From contig CAJUJJ010000011.1 of NCBI GenBank assembly GCA_910586765.1, forward strand, positions 28,777-92,776: a DNA stretch of 64,000 nucleotides. The letters run 5' to 3'. Source of the stretch: an uncultured Clostridia bacterium (lineage in GTDB: Bacteria > Bacillota > Clostridia > Lachnospirales > Anaerotignaceae). The stretch's first letter is position 1. Every line of letters begins with the position of its first letter. This document shows positions 40,795-49,945 of this stretch, piece by piece. The translations under genes were made by a program, and so were the position numbers. Below the pieces are notes generated by a model that worked only from the letters and a program-made list of their open reading frames with translations, did no database searches and had not been told where the DNA came from.

Positions 40795-41973
40795 TTGACT
40801 GAAAATTTTGAACAATATTTTGATGAAGTAGTCGCACTTAGACGACACTTCCACCAATATCCAGAAGTTGGATTTCAAGAATATAAAACACAACAATTTA
40901 TAATGGAATACTTAAGTAATTTAGGTTTAGAGCCTTATAAAATTGCATCAACAGGTGTTGTCGCACTGATACACGGAAAAAATAAAGGAAAAACAATTTT
41001 GTTGCGTTCTGATATGGACGCTCTGCCTATACAAGAAACAAACACATTTTCTTTTGCTTCTAAAAATGCAGGCGTTATGCACGCTTGTGGTCATGATGGA
41101 CATATTGCGATGCTTTTGGTAGCTGCCAAAATACTTGTGAAAAGCAAAGACCATTTTAATGGTACAGTAAAACTTGTTTTTCAGCCAAATGAAGAAGCAG
41201 ATGGTGCAAGTTTTTTAATAAAAGAGGGTGTTTTGGAAAATCCAAAAGTAAATGCTTCTTTTGCTGTTCATTTATGGTCACCTATACCAAGTGGAAAAAT
41301 AGGTTTAAAAAGTGGTGCTGTAATGGCGGAAATGTATAATTTTAAAATTACATTAAAAGGAAAAGGTGGACATACTTCTGCACCACAACACAGTATAGAC
41401 CCTATTATTTGTGCCGCAAATGTAATACAATCTGTGCAAATTATGCAGACAAGAGAAATTGACCCTATGGACGCAACAGTAATTGTTTTTGGTAAAATTC
41501 ATGGTGGTTCACAGTCCAATATTATTGCGGAAAGTGTAGAACTAGAAGGAACATTACGTTATCTTTATGATGGTGATGACGAAGGGGAACAACAGCCAAG
41601 AAAAAGATTTCAAAGAATTGTAAAATCTATTTGTCAAGCATATCGTGTAGAATGTGATATTGCGTTTATGCCAAGCAATTATATTGTTTTAAATGATGAA
41701 GAAAGTGTTGAATTTTTGAAAAAGAATGTACTTCCTCATATAACAGAAAGTGAAAATGTTATTCCTTATTGCTGTATGGGAGGAGAAGATTTTTCAGAAT
41801 TTACTAGCCACAATAATATTTCTGGTGCATTGGTGTTTATTGGAACAGGAAACAGCAGTGTTGGAAGTGACAAACCACATCACAGATGTGATTTTACCAT
41901 TGATGAAAATACATTACTTACTGGTGTAAAAATACACGTTTATACTGCTTTGCAGTATCTTTCACAAAAATAA
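40795..41973 (+). CDS. M20-family amidohydrolase, possible N-acetyl-diaminobutyrate deacetylase
   Basis: A 392-residue M20D metal-dependent amidohydrolase. Zinc-site motifs are RSDMDALPIQ, MHACGHDGHIAML, PNEEADGA and the C-terminal GGEDFSEF; the dimer domain begins around YNFKITLKGKGGHTSAPQHS. Typical members remove acetyl groups from amino acids. Proteobacterial ectoine users employ DoeB of another family, so this enzyme could replace it and release L-2,4-diaminobutyrate. A TTG start at 40795 is supported by AGGGGGG at a good distance. It is 60 bases after the dehydrogenase and 42 bases before the DoeA gene. Confidence 0.85.
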   Translation: MTENFEQYFDEVVALRRHFHQYPEVGFQEYKTQQFIMEYLSNLGLEPYKIASTGVVALIHGKNKGKTILLRSDMDALPIQETNTFSFASKNAGVMHACGHDGHIAMLLVAAKILVKSKDHFNGTVKLVFQPNEEADGASFLIKEGVLENPKVNASFAVHLWSPIPSGKIGLKSGAVMAEMYNFKITLKGKGGHTSAPQHSIDPIICAANVIQSVQIMQTREIDPMDATVIVFGKIHGGSQSNIIAESVELEGTLRYLYDGDDEGEQQPRKRFQRIVKSICQAYRVECDIAFMPSNYIVLNDEESVEFLKKNVLPHITESENVIPYCCMGGEDFSEFTSHNNISGALVFIGTGNSSVGSDKPHHRCDFTIDENTLLTGVKIHVYTALQYLSQK

Positions 41974-42015
41974 ATAAAAAAGCACTATATGATGATAAAG
42001 AAAGGACTGATGATA

Positions 42016-43203
42016 ATGTCAGAAATGTTAATGCCATTTGAAAAACAAGAATATTTGGAAAGATTGAAAAAAGTAAAAAAGAGTATGGCAGAAAAAGGAA
42101 TTGATGTACTTTTAATTTCAGACCCTGCAAATATTTGTTATTTAACAGGACATAATGCTTGGTCATTTTATGTATATCAAATGGCTTTGATTGATATGAA
42201 TGAAGAAATGCCTTACTTTATAGGTCGTTATATGGACGCATTTTGTGGTGTTGTAAAAACAACATGGCTAGATGAAGCTCATGTTAGAGCATACAGTGAT
42301 GACCACGTACAAAGTTTAACAAAGCACCCTATGGATTATGTTGCAAATGTATTAAAAGAATTAAAACTTGACAAAAAAACAATCGCTGTAGAAATGGATA
42401 ATTATTGGTTTTCTGCAAGAGCATATACCAGATTAGTTCAAAATTTACCTGATGCGAATATTGTAGATGGCGATTTGCTTGTAAATTGGGTAAGAATTAT
42501 AAAATCTCCAGCAGAAATAGCACTTCAGAAAAAAGCTGGAAAACTTGCCGAAATTGCTATGCAGGCAGCAGTAGACAATCTTCATGCTGGTGTAAGACAA
42601 TGTGATGTAGTTGCCGAAATTTACAGTGCACATTTAAAAGGTACAAAAGAATTTGGTGGAGATTATCCTGCTATTGTTCCTCTTATGCCTTCTGGTGAAA
42701 CTGCTGGTGCACCTCATTTAACATGGACAGATAAAAAATATGATGACAATATTGTTGTAGCTGTAGAATTAACAGGCTGTTATATGAGATACCACTCTCC
42801 TATGGCAAGAACAATCTGTATAGGAAAACCAAAACAAATTGTAATAGATACTGCAAACATTGCAGTAGAAGGCATCAATGCAGCATTAGAACAAATTAAA
42901 CCAGGTAATACCTGCGAACAGGCAGAAGCAGCTTGGAGAAAAGTGCTTTCTAAATATGGTATGGAAAAAGAGTCCAGAATAGGCTATTCTATGGGATTAA
43001 ATTTTCCTCCAGATTGGGGAGAACATACAGCTAGTTTAAGACCAGGCGATAAAACTGTTTTTCAACCAGGAATGACATTCCATTGTATACCAGGTATGTA
43101 CTTAGATGATTTTGGCGTATCCATCAGTGAAGCACTTACCGTTACAGAAAAAGGCTGCGAAACATTTGCCCATTATCCAAGAAAATTGATTATAAATAAT
43201 TGA
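42016..43203 (+). CDS. doeA: ectoine hydrolase (DoeA/EutD-like, M24 fold)
   Basis: A 395-residue pita-bread (M24/creatinase-type) protein that matches DoeA of Halomonas along its whole length as I recall it. Landmarks shared are the N-terminal KGIDVLLISDPANICYLTGH, NAWSFYVYQMAL, HPMDY, VEMDNYWFSA, VNWVRIIKSP, GGDYPAIVPLMPSGETAGAP, HLTWTDK, RYHSPMARTI, KPGNTCEQAE, FPPDWGEHTASLRPGDKTV and QPGMTFHCIPGMYLDDFG. DoeA opens the ectoine ring to give N-alpha-acetyl-2,4-diaminobutyrate. Genuine aminopeptidases of the fold lack this combination. ATG 42016 fits AAAGGA at 42001-42006; earlier in-frame ATGs (41989, 42010) are poorly spaced. Confidence 0.85.
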   Translation: MSEMLMPFEKQEYLERLKKVKKSMAEKGIDVLLISDPANICYLTGHNAWSFYVYQMALIDMNEEMPYFIGRYMDAFCGVVKTTWLDEAHVRAYSDDHVQSLTKHPMDYVANVLKELKLDKKTIAVEMDNYWFSARAYTRLVQNLPDANIVDGDLLVNWVRIIKSPAEIALQKKAGKLAEIAMQAAVDNLHAGVRQCDVVAEIYSAHLKGTKEFGGDYPAIVPLMPSGETAGAPHLTWTDKKYDDNIVVAVELTGCYMRYHSPMARTICIGKPKQIVIDTANIAVEGINAALEQIKPGNTCEQAEAAWRKVLSKYGMEKESRIGYSMGLNFPPDWGEHTASLRPGDKTVFQPGMTFHCIPGMYLDDFGVSISEALTVTEKGCETFAHYPRKLIINN

Positions 43204-43210
43204 CAAAAAT

Positions 43211-43252
43211 AACAAGTATTATATTGATATTAATATCAGTATAATACTTGTT
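43211..43252 (+). other. 42-base near-perfect palindrome, intercistronic hairpin
   Basis: AACAAGTATTATA at the left end is matched by TATAATACTTGTT at the right end, and the centre TTGATAT/ATATCAG continues the symmetry with a single G-U pair. As RNA it would form a 20-base-pair stem with almost no loop. What follows is ATAAAAAA rather than a U run, so it does not look like a normal terminator on the forward strand. It separates the DoeA gene from the TRAP genes and may protect or split the message. Confidence 0.7.
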
Positions 43253-43325
43253 ATAAAAAACTGCATTATCATTACAAATTCCAATGAAACCGCATAAAAA
43301 CAGGCTACAAATGGAGGTGCAGAAT

Positions 43326-43922
43326 ATGATTGAAAAATTAAACAATATTTTATTACGTATTGAAGATTTTTTATTAAGTTACATTACAGTTGCAATGGCA
43401 ATATTGTTAATTGCAAATGTATTTTTTAGAAGTATTTTGAATAACAGTCTTAGTTTTGCAGAAGAATTAGGAGGATTTTTTCTAGTTACAGTTACATTTT
43501 GGGGCATTAGTACTGCTGCTAGATTTAACAACCATATTAATATGAATGCGATTATTGACAATATGCCTTTCAAAATCAGAAAAGTAATGATGATAGTAAT
43601 CTCTCTTTTTACTTTTATTGTTACAGCATATCTTGGATATTTATTTGTACTGTATGCACTTGACGCATTGAAAGTATCCAGAATTTCTACTGCTCTCGAA
43701 ATTCCTATGGTAATTATTAATATGATATTAGCTATTGGAATTATTATTACAGCTTTGCAGTATCTTCTGATATTTATAAAAAATATTACTACAAAAGATG
43801 TAATTTATGTTGGCTCACAGGCAAAAACAGAAAATGGTATTGATATATTGTTTGAAGCAGATTTTAAAGAATATCAGTCTGACCATTCGGAAGAAACGAA
43901 AGAAGGGAGTAGTGATGTGTAA
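43326..43922 (+). CDS. TRAP transporter small permease (DctQ-type)
   Basis: A 198-residue four-helix membrane protein of the TRAP DctQ type. It has a short N-terminal cytosolic segment, then ITVAMAILLIANVFFRSIL, SFAEELGGFFLVTVTFWGIS with the conserved Glu-Glu, HINMNAI and further helices. A hydrophilic C-terminal tail extends from about residue 160. TRAP transporters use an ion gradient; ectoine is known to enter some bacteria by TeaABC and UehABC of this type. ATG 43326 is chosen because GGAGG at 43313-43317 fits. Its TAA stop overlaps the next ATG (TAATG). Confidence 0.88.
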   Translation: MIEKLNNILLRIEDFLLSYITVAMAILLIANVFFRSILNNSLSFAEELGGFFLVTVTFWGISTAARFNNHINMNAIIDNMPFKIRKVMMIVISLFTFIVTAYLGYLFVLYALDALKVSRISTALEIPMVIINMILAIGIIITALQYLLIFIKNITTKDVIYVGSQAKTENGIDILFEADFKEYQSDHSEETKEGSSDV

Positions 43923-45199
43923 TGTTATTAATGCTCGTAGTTATCATGTTTGGACTTCTCTTTATAGGTTTTCCGATGTTTATGTCATTGTTGGTAGCCT
44001 CTATGGCTGTCATATTAGTATATTTTCCAAATGTAAATCCAATTATACTTTCTCAGCAATTAATTAATGGAATTTCATCTTCTGTTTTATTAGCAGTACC
44101 TATGTTTATTTTTGCCGCAGATATTATGTGTGTAGGTCAAACATCAAAAAGACTTCTTCGTTTTATTGGTTCGTTTGTAAGACATATCAGCGGTGGTCTT
44201 GCTATTACTACAGGTGCAACTTGTACACTTTTTGGTGCTATTTCAGGTTCTACACAAGCAACTGTTGTTGCAGTAGGAAAACCAATGAAAAGTGAAATGA
44301 TAGAAGCAGGCTATAGAGAAGATGATACAGTAGGATTGATTATCAATACTGCAAATATTGCTTTATTAATTCCTCCAAGTGTTGTTATGATTATGTATTG
44401 TGTTGTAACAGGTACATCTGTTGCAGAACTTTTTATGGCAGGCATAGGGCCTGGTATTGTATTATTCCTTTTGTTTGCAATTTATAGCTTTTTTCTTGCT
44501 AAAATAAGACATACTCCAAAACAAGCAAAAGCAACATGGAAAGAAAGAGCAGAAGCATTTAAACAGGCATTACTACCTTTAGGCTTTCCTGCAATTATAC
44601 TTGGTGGTATTTACACAGGTATTTTTTCTCCTACAGAAGCAGCAGCAGTTTCTGTTTTATATGCAGCGATTGTTGAAATTTTTGTATTTAAAACAATTAC
44701 TATAAAAGATATTCCAACAATAGCAAAATCAACAGGACTTCTTACTGCGACTATATTTATATTAGTTGCTTGTGGACAAGCCTTTTCTTGGGTAATATCT
44801 TATGCACAAATTCCACAAATGCTTACTGCTTTGATACTTGGAGATGCTCCAACAAAAATGCAAATTTTAATTGTGGTAACCGTATTTTATTTTATAGGTT
44901 GTATGTTTGTTGACCAAATGGTTGTTATATTAATACTTACTCCTATATTTTATCCTTTGGCTGTTGCGGCAGGGATAGACCCTATCCATTTAGGATTGAT
45001 TATTTCTGTTCAATGTGCTATAGGTTCAGCAACACCTCCTTTTGGCTGCAATATATTTACAGCAAGTGCTATATTTAAACTGCCTTATCTCAAAGTAGTC
45101 AAAGGAATACCCCCATTTATTGTATTACTTGTACTGGCTTCTGTATTATTTATTGTATTTCCAAACTCAGCTATGTGGTTCTATCATTTAATATACTAG
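43922..45199 (+). CDS. TRAP transporter large permease (DctM-type)
   Basis: A 425-residue large TRAP permease with about twelve helices. Family motifs include FPMFMSLLVASMAVILVYF, ATCTLFGAISGSTQATVVAV, INTANIALLIPPSVVMIMY, GIYTGIFSPTEAAAVSVLYA and the C-terminal IGSATPPFGCNIFTAS. It forms the transport channel with DctQ. It begins on the last base of the DctQ stop codon, so the two are coupled. Confidence 0.92.
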   Translation: MLLMLVVIMFGLLFIGFPMFMSLLVASMAVILVYFPNVNPIILSQQLINGISSSVLLAVPMFIFAADIMCVGQTSKRLLRFIGSFVRHISGGLAITTGATCTLFGAISGSTQATVVAVGKPMKSEMIEAGYREDDTVGLIINTANIALLIPPSVVMIMYCVVTGTSVAELFMAGIGPGIVLFLLFAIYSFFLAKIRHTPKQAKATWKERAEAFKQALLPLGFPAIILGGIYTGIFSPTEAAAVSVLYAAIVEIFVFKTITIKDIPTIAKSTGLLTATIFILVACGQAFSWVISYAQIPQMLTALILGDAPTKMQILIVVTVFYFIGCMFVDQMVVILILTPIFYPLAVAAGIDPIHLGLIISVQCAIGSATPPFGCNIFTASAIFKLPYLKVVKGIPPFIVLLVLASVLFIVFPNSAMWFYHLIY

Positions 45200-45215
45200 A
45201 AGGGGGAGAGAAATT

Positions 45216-46271
45216 ATGAGGAAAAAAACAACAATCATTTTAACAACAATACTGTGCATTGTAATGCTTTCAGCTTGTTCTCAAACAACAAACACAGCAG
45301 ATGCAGATAAAATTATATGGCGATTATCTCATGAAGAAAGTGCTGGAAGTATGCAGGATATGTATGCTATGAAATTTAAAGAACTAATTGAAGAAAAAAG
45401 TAATGGCAAAATTCAAGTAAATGTTTATACACTTGGGCAGCTTGGTGATAGTGTAGGTGCTGTTGAAATGTTAAGATATGGTGTTGTTGATTTTGCAATT
45501 AATAACCCTGCAACAGTAGCAACAATCGTTCCTGAAAATCAGCTTTTTACACTTCATTTTGTATTTTCAGATGATACAGAAGTAACAAGCACTATGTTAA
45601 ATGAAGGCGAAACCATAGAAGAAATGAATAAGTTATATCAGCAAAAGGATATTGTACCTCTTGGCTGGTTTAATGAAGGATTTCAGGTAATCAGTTCACA
45701 AAAAGAAATCAGAAAACCTTCTGATATGAAAGGTATGAAAGTAAGAGTAATGGCATCTCCTCTGCTGTTTGCTTCTTATGCAGCATATGGTGCAAATCCA
45801 ACATCTGTACCTTATATGGAATGTTATAGTAATCTTCAGCTAAATATGATTGACTCTGTTGTACAACCGACATTTGCTATGGAAGAAATGAAATTTTATG
45901 AAGTATCAAAATATCTTAATTACTTAAATCACGAATTATTTGTTGGTACATTTTGTTCTAACACTCGATTTTGGGAAAATCTTCCTCAAGAGCAAAAAGA
46001 ACTTGTTGAAAGTTGTTTACCTGAACTTGCAGAATATATTGTAAAAGTAGAACAAGATTATTCTCAGTCAAGATTAGAAAAAATCAAACAAAACAGCGAT
46101 ATTATTATCAATGAATTTACAGAAGAAGAAAGAGAAGAATTTAAAAAATTAAGTTCTATAGGACGTGAAAGATATATTAGTATTGTAGGGGAAGAAGGAG
46201 AAAGACTTCTTGAACTTTTGGAAAAAGACCTTGCAAATGCAGAACAAAAAATAAACAACAATAGACAATAA
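45216..46271 (+). CDS. TRAP transporter substrate-binding lipoprotein (DctP-type)
   Basis: A 351-residue DctP-family binding protein. Residues 1-21 are a lipoprotein signal with lipobox MLSAC (cysteine 21), giving a membrane-anchored receptor, as needed in a Gram-positive cell. The DctP motifs IWRLSHEESAGSMQ, GQLGDSVGAVEMLRYGVVDF, DMKGMKVRVMASPLLFASYA and MECYSNLQLNMIDSVVQP are clear, including the arginine expected to clamp a carboxylate (KVRV). That arginine suits ectoine or N-acetyl-diaminobutyrate, though many acids are transported by such systems. It follows the permeases, and a terminator comes next. Confidence 0.9.
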   Translation: MRKKTTIILTTILCIVMLSACSQTTNTADADKIIWRLSHEESAGSMQDMYAMKFKELIEEKSNGKIQVNVYTLGQLGDSVGAVEMLRYGVVDFAINNPATVATIVPENQLFTLHFVFSDDTEVTSTMLNEGETIEEMNKLYQQKDIVPLGWFNEGFQVISSQKEIRKPSDMKGMKVRVMASPLLFASYAAYGANPTSVPYMECYSNLQLNMIDSVVQPTFAMEEMKFYEVSKYLNYLNHELFVGTFCSNTRFWENLPQEQKELVESCLPELAEYIVKVEQDYSQSRLEKIKQNSDIIINEFTEEEREEFKKLSSIGRERYISIVGEEGERLLELLEKDLANAEQKINNNRQ

Positions 46272-46282
46272 ATACAAAGTAC

Positions 46283-46309
46283 AGCCCTGTTTTTGCAGGG
46301 CTTATTTTT
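46283..46309 (+). terminator. terminator after the TRAP genes
   Basis: AGCCCTG and CAGGGCT pair around TTTTTG and are followed by TATTTTTA. It ends the first ectoine-cluster transcript; readthrough into the EamA gene 15 bases later is possible. Confidence 0.85.
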
Positions 46310-46325
46310 ATAAGGAGTGCTTTTT

Positions 46326-47216
46326 ATGAAAAAAATAGGTGTTTTATTTACAATCATTGCAGCAGTTATGTGGGCAACTTGTGGTGTTTTTATTAAAATA
46401 CTAACAAAAGCAGGTTTTACAGAAAATGAAATTACATTTGCAAAAATAGGTATCAGTATTGTACTGGTATACATTTTTATAAAAATGATAGGAGAAAAAA
46501 TTGAAAAAATTCATACAATAAAAGATTTTTTGTTGCTGATACTGAGTGGCTCTATAGGTTATTTAATGTATGGTCTGACTTATGCAAAAGCAGTGTATTA
46601 TATTCCAATCAGTGCAGCAGTTGTACTTGTTTATACAGCACCCATTATTGTTATGGTATGTTCTGTATTTTTATTTCATGAAAAGTTGACTGTAAAAAAA
46701 GTAATATGCCTTATACTTGTAATAAGCGGTTGCTTTTTGGTACAAGAAATCAAATCAAGCGATGGTTTTTCAACAAAAGGGATATTGTTAGGCATTACTT
46801 CAGGCATTTGTTATGCCATTTACACACTTGCAAACAAATCTCTTTTAGAAAAATATTCTGTTTACAGCATTAGTTTTTATAATTTCCTATTTGCATTTGT
46901 ATTAATATTCATACTGACAGATAAATCTCAAATTGTTTTTAAAATTTTACATAGCAACACAAAAACGTTAATAAACTTAATACTTTTTGCAATGTTCTGC
47001 GGAGGACTTTCTCATACATTATATGTTAAAGCATTAGAATATTTAGAGGCAAGCAAAGCATCTATTATTACAATAATAGAGCCTTTTACAGCATCTATAT
47101 TAGGTATTTTATTGTTTCATGAGCCAAATTCTATGCCAAAAATGATAGGACTTATTATGATATTATTTTCGCTGATACTACTCAATGTAAACAGTTTTCA
47201 ACATAATAAATTATAA
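46326..47216 (+). CDS. EamA/DMT-family transporter
   Basis: A 296-residue membrane protein with ten predicted helices in two EamA repeats. The first repeat starts IGVLFTIIAAVMWATCGVFI, and the second has GILLGITSGICYAIYTLANK, with a closing ALEYLEASKASIITIIEP and FHEPNSMPK. DMT proteins export or import amino acids and related metabolites. Its position between the TRAP genes and the oxidoreductase genes suggests it moves a substrate or product of the same pathway, such as an amine or a precursor. ATG 46326 fits AAGGAG at 46312-46317. Confidence 0.87.
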   Translation: MKKIGVLFTIIAAVMWATCGVFIKILTKAGFTENEITFAKIGISIVLVYIFIKMIGEKIEKIHTIKDFLLLILSGSIGYLMYGLTYAKAVYYIPISAAVVLVYTAPIIVMVCSVFLFHEKLTVKKVICLILVISGCFLVQEIKSSDGFSTKGILLGITSGICYAIYTLANKSLLEKYSVYSISFYNFLFAFVLIFILTDKSQIVFKILHSNTKTLINLILFAMFCGGLSHTLYVKALEYLEASKASIITIIEPFTASILGILLFHEPNSMPKMIGLIMILFSLILLNVNSFQHNKL

Positions 47217-47353
47217 TTTTTTATATGAAAATATTGTTAATTTACAGTACACTTTTTCATTTTTAGTATGAGAAAGGTGAACTTCCTTTTGCATATTTCG
47301 CAATGTTATAATGAATTTGTAGAAAATATAAAACACAATAAGGAGGGATTAGA

Positions 47354-47566
47354 ATGAATAGAGTAACAGTAAATAAACAGATGTGCAAAGAGTGCGAATA
47401 CTGTATCACATTTTGTCCCAAAAAAACAATACTAACAAAAAGTAAAAGTTTAAACAAAATGGGGTATTATGCAATAGAAGCACAAAATATGGAGAATTGT
47501 ATTGCCTGTGGGATTTGTGCAACAGTTTGTCCAGAAGGTGCGATTATGGTAGAAAAAGACGTATAA
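47354..47566 (+). CDS. vorD: ferredoxin-type delta subunit of 2-oxoacid:ferredoxin oxidoreductase
   Basis: A 70-residue 2[4Fe-4S] protein with two complete cysteine motifs, CKECEYCITFCP and CIACGICATVCP. It is the electron-transfer subunit for the three oxidoreductase genes immediately downstream, 15 bases away, accepting electrons from the oxidised 2-oxoacid and reducing ferredoxin. The size, cysteine spacing and gene order match VorD/KorD-type delta subunits. RBS AAGGAGG is strong. Confidence 0.9.
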   Translation: MNRVTVNKQMCKECEYCITFCPKKTILTKSKSLNKMGYYAIEAQNMENCIACGICATVCPEGAIMVEKDV

Positions 47567-47581
47567 AGGAGGAATGTCAAA

Positions 47582-48631
47582 ATGAGTAAAGTATTTATGC
47601 AGGGAAATGAAGCATTTGCAGAAGCTGCCATTCGATGTGGTTGCAAATATTTTTTTGGCTATCCTATTACACCATCTAGTGAAATACCAGAATATTATGC
47701 CAAAAAAGCACCCTCAGAAGGATTAACATTTGTACAAGCAGAAACAGAAGTATCTGCATTTAATATGGTTGCAGGGGTAGCCGCAACAGGAAAAAGAGGT
47801 ATGACAGCAACATCAGGACCAGGATTTTCATTAGGCTGTGAAGCAATGAGTTATATGTCTGCTGCATCACTTCCAGCGGTAATTGTAGATTGTATGCGTC
47901 CAGGACCAGCAGATGGCGAAATATTGGGCTCGCAAGGTGATTATAATCAATTAACAAAAGGCGGCGGTCATGGCGATTATAACACAATCGTATTAGCACC
48001 CTATTCTGTGCAGGAATATGCTGATTTCGCATCACTTTCATTTGAACTTGCTGAAAAATACAGAAATCCAGTTGTTGTGGCAAGTGATGGCACGATTGCA
48101 AAAATGATGGAGAATGTAGAACTTCCTGAAAAAAACTATCAATTTAAAAGGAGTGACTGGGCGTGTGATGGCATCAATGGCAGAAGTCATTACAATGATA
48201 TTACAACTTGTGGCGATGGCCCAGAACAGTGGGAACGTTTTAACATAGCTTTACAGCAAAAATATTACAACATAAAACAGTATGAACAAAGATGGCAAGA
48301 AATGAATACGGAAAATGCAGATATTATTATAGTTGCATTTGGTTCACTTGCTAGAGTTTGTATTGATACGGTAAAAATTGCTACACAAAATGGTATGAAA
48401 GTTGGTCTTATTAGACCAATTACATTATGGCCTTTCCCTGAAAAAGCATTTGAAAAATATGAAAAAACAAACACAAAATTTTTTGTAACAGAATTAAATG
48501 CTGGGCAAATGGTAGATGATGTAAAAATTGCAGTAAATGATAAAAATAGAGTAAAATTTTATGGAAAATTAGGGGGCATTACACCTACTCCAGTGGAATT
48601 ATATCAAAAATTATGTGAAATTTATCAATAA
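47582..48631 (+). CDS. vorB: 2-oxoacid:ferredoxin oxidoreductase alpha subunit
   Basis: A 349-residue alpha subunit of the VOR/KOR type. Motifs include MQGNEAFAEAAIRCGCKYFF, GYPITPSSEIPEYYA, ATSGPGFSLGCEAMSYM and the C-terminal LIRPITLWPFPEKAFEKYEK. The enzyme decarboxylates a 2-oxoacid to an acyl-CoA, CO2 and reduced ferredoxin, and it needs thiamine diphosphate in the beta subunit. Specificity between branched-chain, 2-oxoglutarate or other oxoacids is not evident. The gene neighbour that follows suggests that the product could be beta-alanyl-CoA. Confidence 0.92.
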   Translation: MSKVFMQGNEAFAEAAIRCGCKYFFGYPITPSSEIPEYYAKKAPSEGLTFVQAETEVSAFNMVAGVAATGKRGMTATSGPGFSLGCEAMSYMSAASLPAVIVDCMRPGPADGEILGSQGDYNQLTKGGGHGDYNTIVLAPYSVQEYADFASLSFELAEKYRNPVVVASDGTIAKMMENVELPEKNYQFKRSDWACDGINGRSHYNDITTCGDGPEQWERFNIALQQKYYNIKQYEQRWQEMNTENADIIIVAFGSLARVCIDTVKIATQNGMKVGLIRPITLWPFPEKAFEKYEKTNTKFFVTELNAGQMVDDVKIAVNDKNRVKFYGKLGGITPTPVELYQKLCEIYQ

Positions 48632-48647
48632 TAGGAGGTGAAAACAA

Positions 48648-49397
48648 ATGAGCATTGTATATCAAAGACCAGAAGTTTTTACAGAAGAATATATGAAATA
48701 CTGTGGCGGTTGCGGTCATGGTATTATAAATAGACTAATAGGAGAAATTATTGAAGAACAAAATTGGACAGAAAAAACGGTTATAATATGGCCAATAGGT
48801 TGTTCTGTTTATGCAGACAAATATTTTAAAGTAGATAGCATTTGTGCATTGCACGGCAGAGCTCCTGCAATGGGTACAGGCATAAAACGCTCTTGTCCTG
48901 AAGATTTGGTAATTGTATATCAAGGCGATGGTGATATGGTTTCGGAAGGTATGGCAGAAATTATGCACGCTGGTATCAGAGGAGAAAAATTTACAGTAGT
49001 ATTTGTAAATAATGCTATTTATGGTATGACAGGTGGTCAAATGGCACCTACTACACTTATGGAACAAGTCACAACAACAACACCTTATGGCAGAAAACAA
49101 GAAAATACAGGAAATCCTATCAATATGGCTGAAATTATTGGTCAATTAGAAGGCTGTTACTATAGTGAAAGAGTTGCTGTGACATCACCAGCAAATATAC
49201 AAAAAACAAAAAAAGCAATCAAAAAAGCATTTCAATACCAAATGGAAGGAAAAGGACTTAGTTTTGTGGAAGTGCTTTCTCCCTGTCCAACAGGCTGGAA
49301 AATGAAAGCTACAGATGCTTTAAAACACATAAATGATATTGTAGTAAAACAATATCCCCTTGCAATATTCAAAGATTTAGGAGAGGGGGAAAAATAA
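48648..49397 (+). CDS. vorA: 2-oxoacid:ferredoxin oxidoreductase beta subunit
   Basis: A 249-residue thiamine-diphosphate-binding beta subunit. It has YCGGCGHGIINRLIGEI at the N-terminus, ALHGRAPAMGTGIK, and the ThDP/Mg motif YQGDGDMVSEGMAEIMHAG with VFVNNAIYGMTGGQ. It has no additional iron-sulfur domain. Together with the alpha subunit it forms the catalytic core. The AGGAGGTG site is strong. Its stop overlaps the start of the gamma gene, so stoichiometry is coupled. Confidence 0.92.
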   Translation: MSIVYQRPEVFTEEYMKYCGGCGHGIINRLIGEIIEEQNWTEKTVIIWPIGCSVYADKYFKVDSICALHGRAPAMGTGIKRSCPEDLVIVYQGDGDMVSEGMAEIMHAGIRGEKFTVVFVNNAIYGMTGGQMAPTTLMEQVTTTTPYGRKQENTGNPINMAEIIGQLEGCYYSERVAVTSPANIQKTKKAIKKAFQYQMEGKGLSFVEVLSPCPTGWKMKATDALKHINDIVVKQYPLAIFKDLGEGEK

Positions 49398-49924
49398 TGA
49401 AAAGGGAATTGATATTTTCTGGTATAGGTGGACAAGGTACAATACTTATGGGAAAAATGATTTGTACCGCTGCCGCAAAAAAAGGCTATTATGTTACACT
49501 TTCTCCTGCTTATGGACAAGAAAAAAGAGGAGGCAGAGCAAGCTGTCAAGTGGTTATTTCTGAAGAAATGGGCTCTATGAATATATCAGAAGCAGATACG
49601 ATATTAGTTATGGACGAAAAAAGTCTAAATGATTATGAAAGCAAAGTAAAATCTGGTGGTACACTTATTATTAATCAATCTATGATTACAAAAGATGCTC
49701 AAAGAAATGATATTGATGTTGTAAAAATACCTTTTACAGAAATAGCTACAGAAGTCGCTACAGCAAAAAGTGCAAATATGACTGCATTAGGTGCGGTAGT
49801 AAAAACACTAGATATTGTTACACTTGATGATGTAAAAGAAATTATAAAAATCAAAATGAAACCTGCACTTGTAGAACAAAATATTAAAGCGTTAGAGGCG
49901 GGATTTCATTTTTGTAATAAATAA
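49397..49924 (+). CDS. vorC: 2-oxoacid:ferredoxin oxidoreductase gamma subunit
   Basis: A 175-residue gamma subunit with IFSGIGGQGTILMGKMICTA at the start, followed by VTLSPAYGQEKRGGRASCQV and ILVMDEKSLNDYE. This domain binds coenzyme A/cofactor in the family. It completes the alpha, beta, gamma, delta set. The gene starts at the last base of the beta stop codon and ends 21 bases before the lyase gene. Confidence 0.92.
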   Translation: MKRELIFSGIGGQGTILMGKMICTAAAKKGYYVTLSPAYGQEKRGGRASCQVVISEEMGSMNISEADTILVMDEKSLNDYESKVKSGGTLIINQSMITKDAQRNDIDVVKIPFTEIATEVATAKSANMTALGAVVKTLDIVTLDDVKEIIKIKMKPALVEQNIKALEAGFHFCNK

Positions 49925-49945
49925 CATTATAAGGAGGAAAATACT

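Noticed and set aside
42016..43203. Ordinary Xaa-Pro aminopeptidase
   Set aside because: The fold is shared, but the specific motifs match DoeA along the whole length and the neighbours are a TRAP transporter and amidohydrolase.
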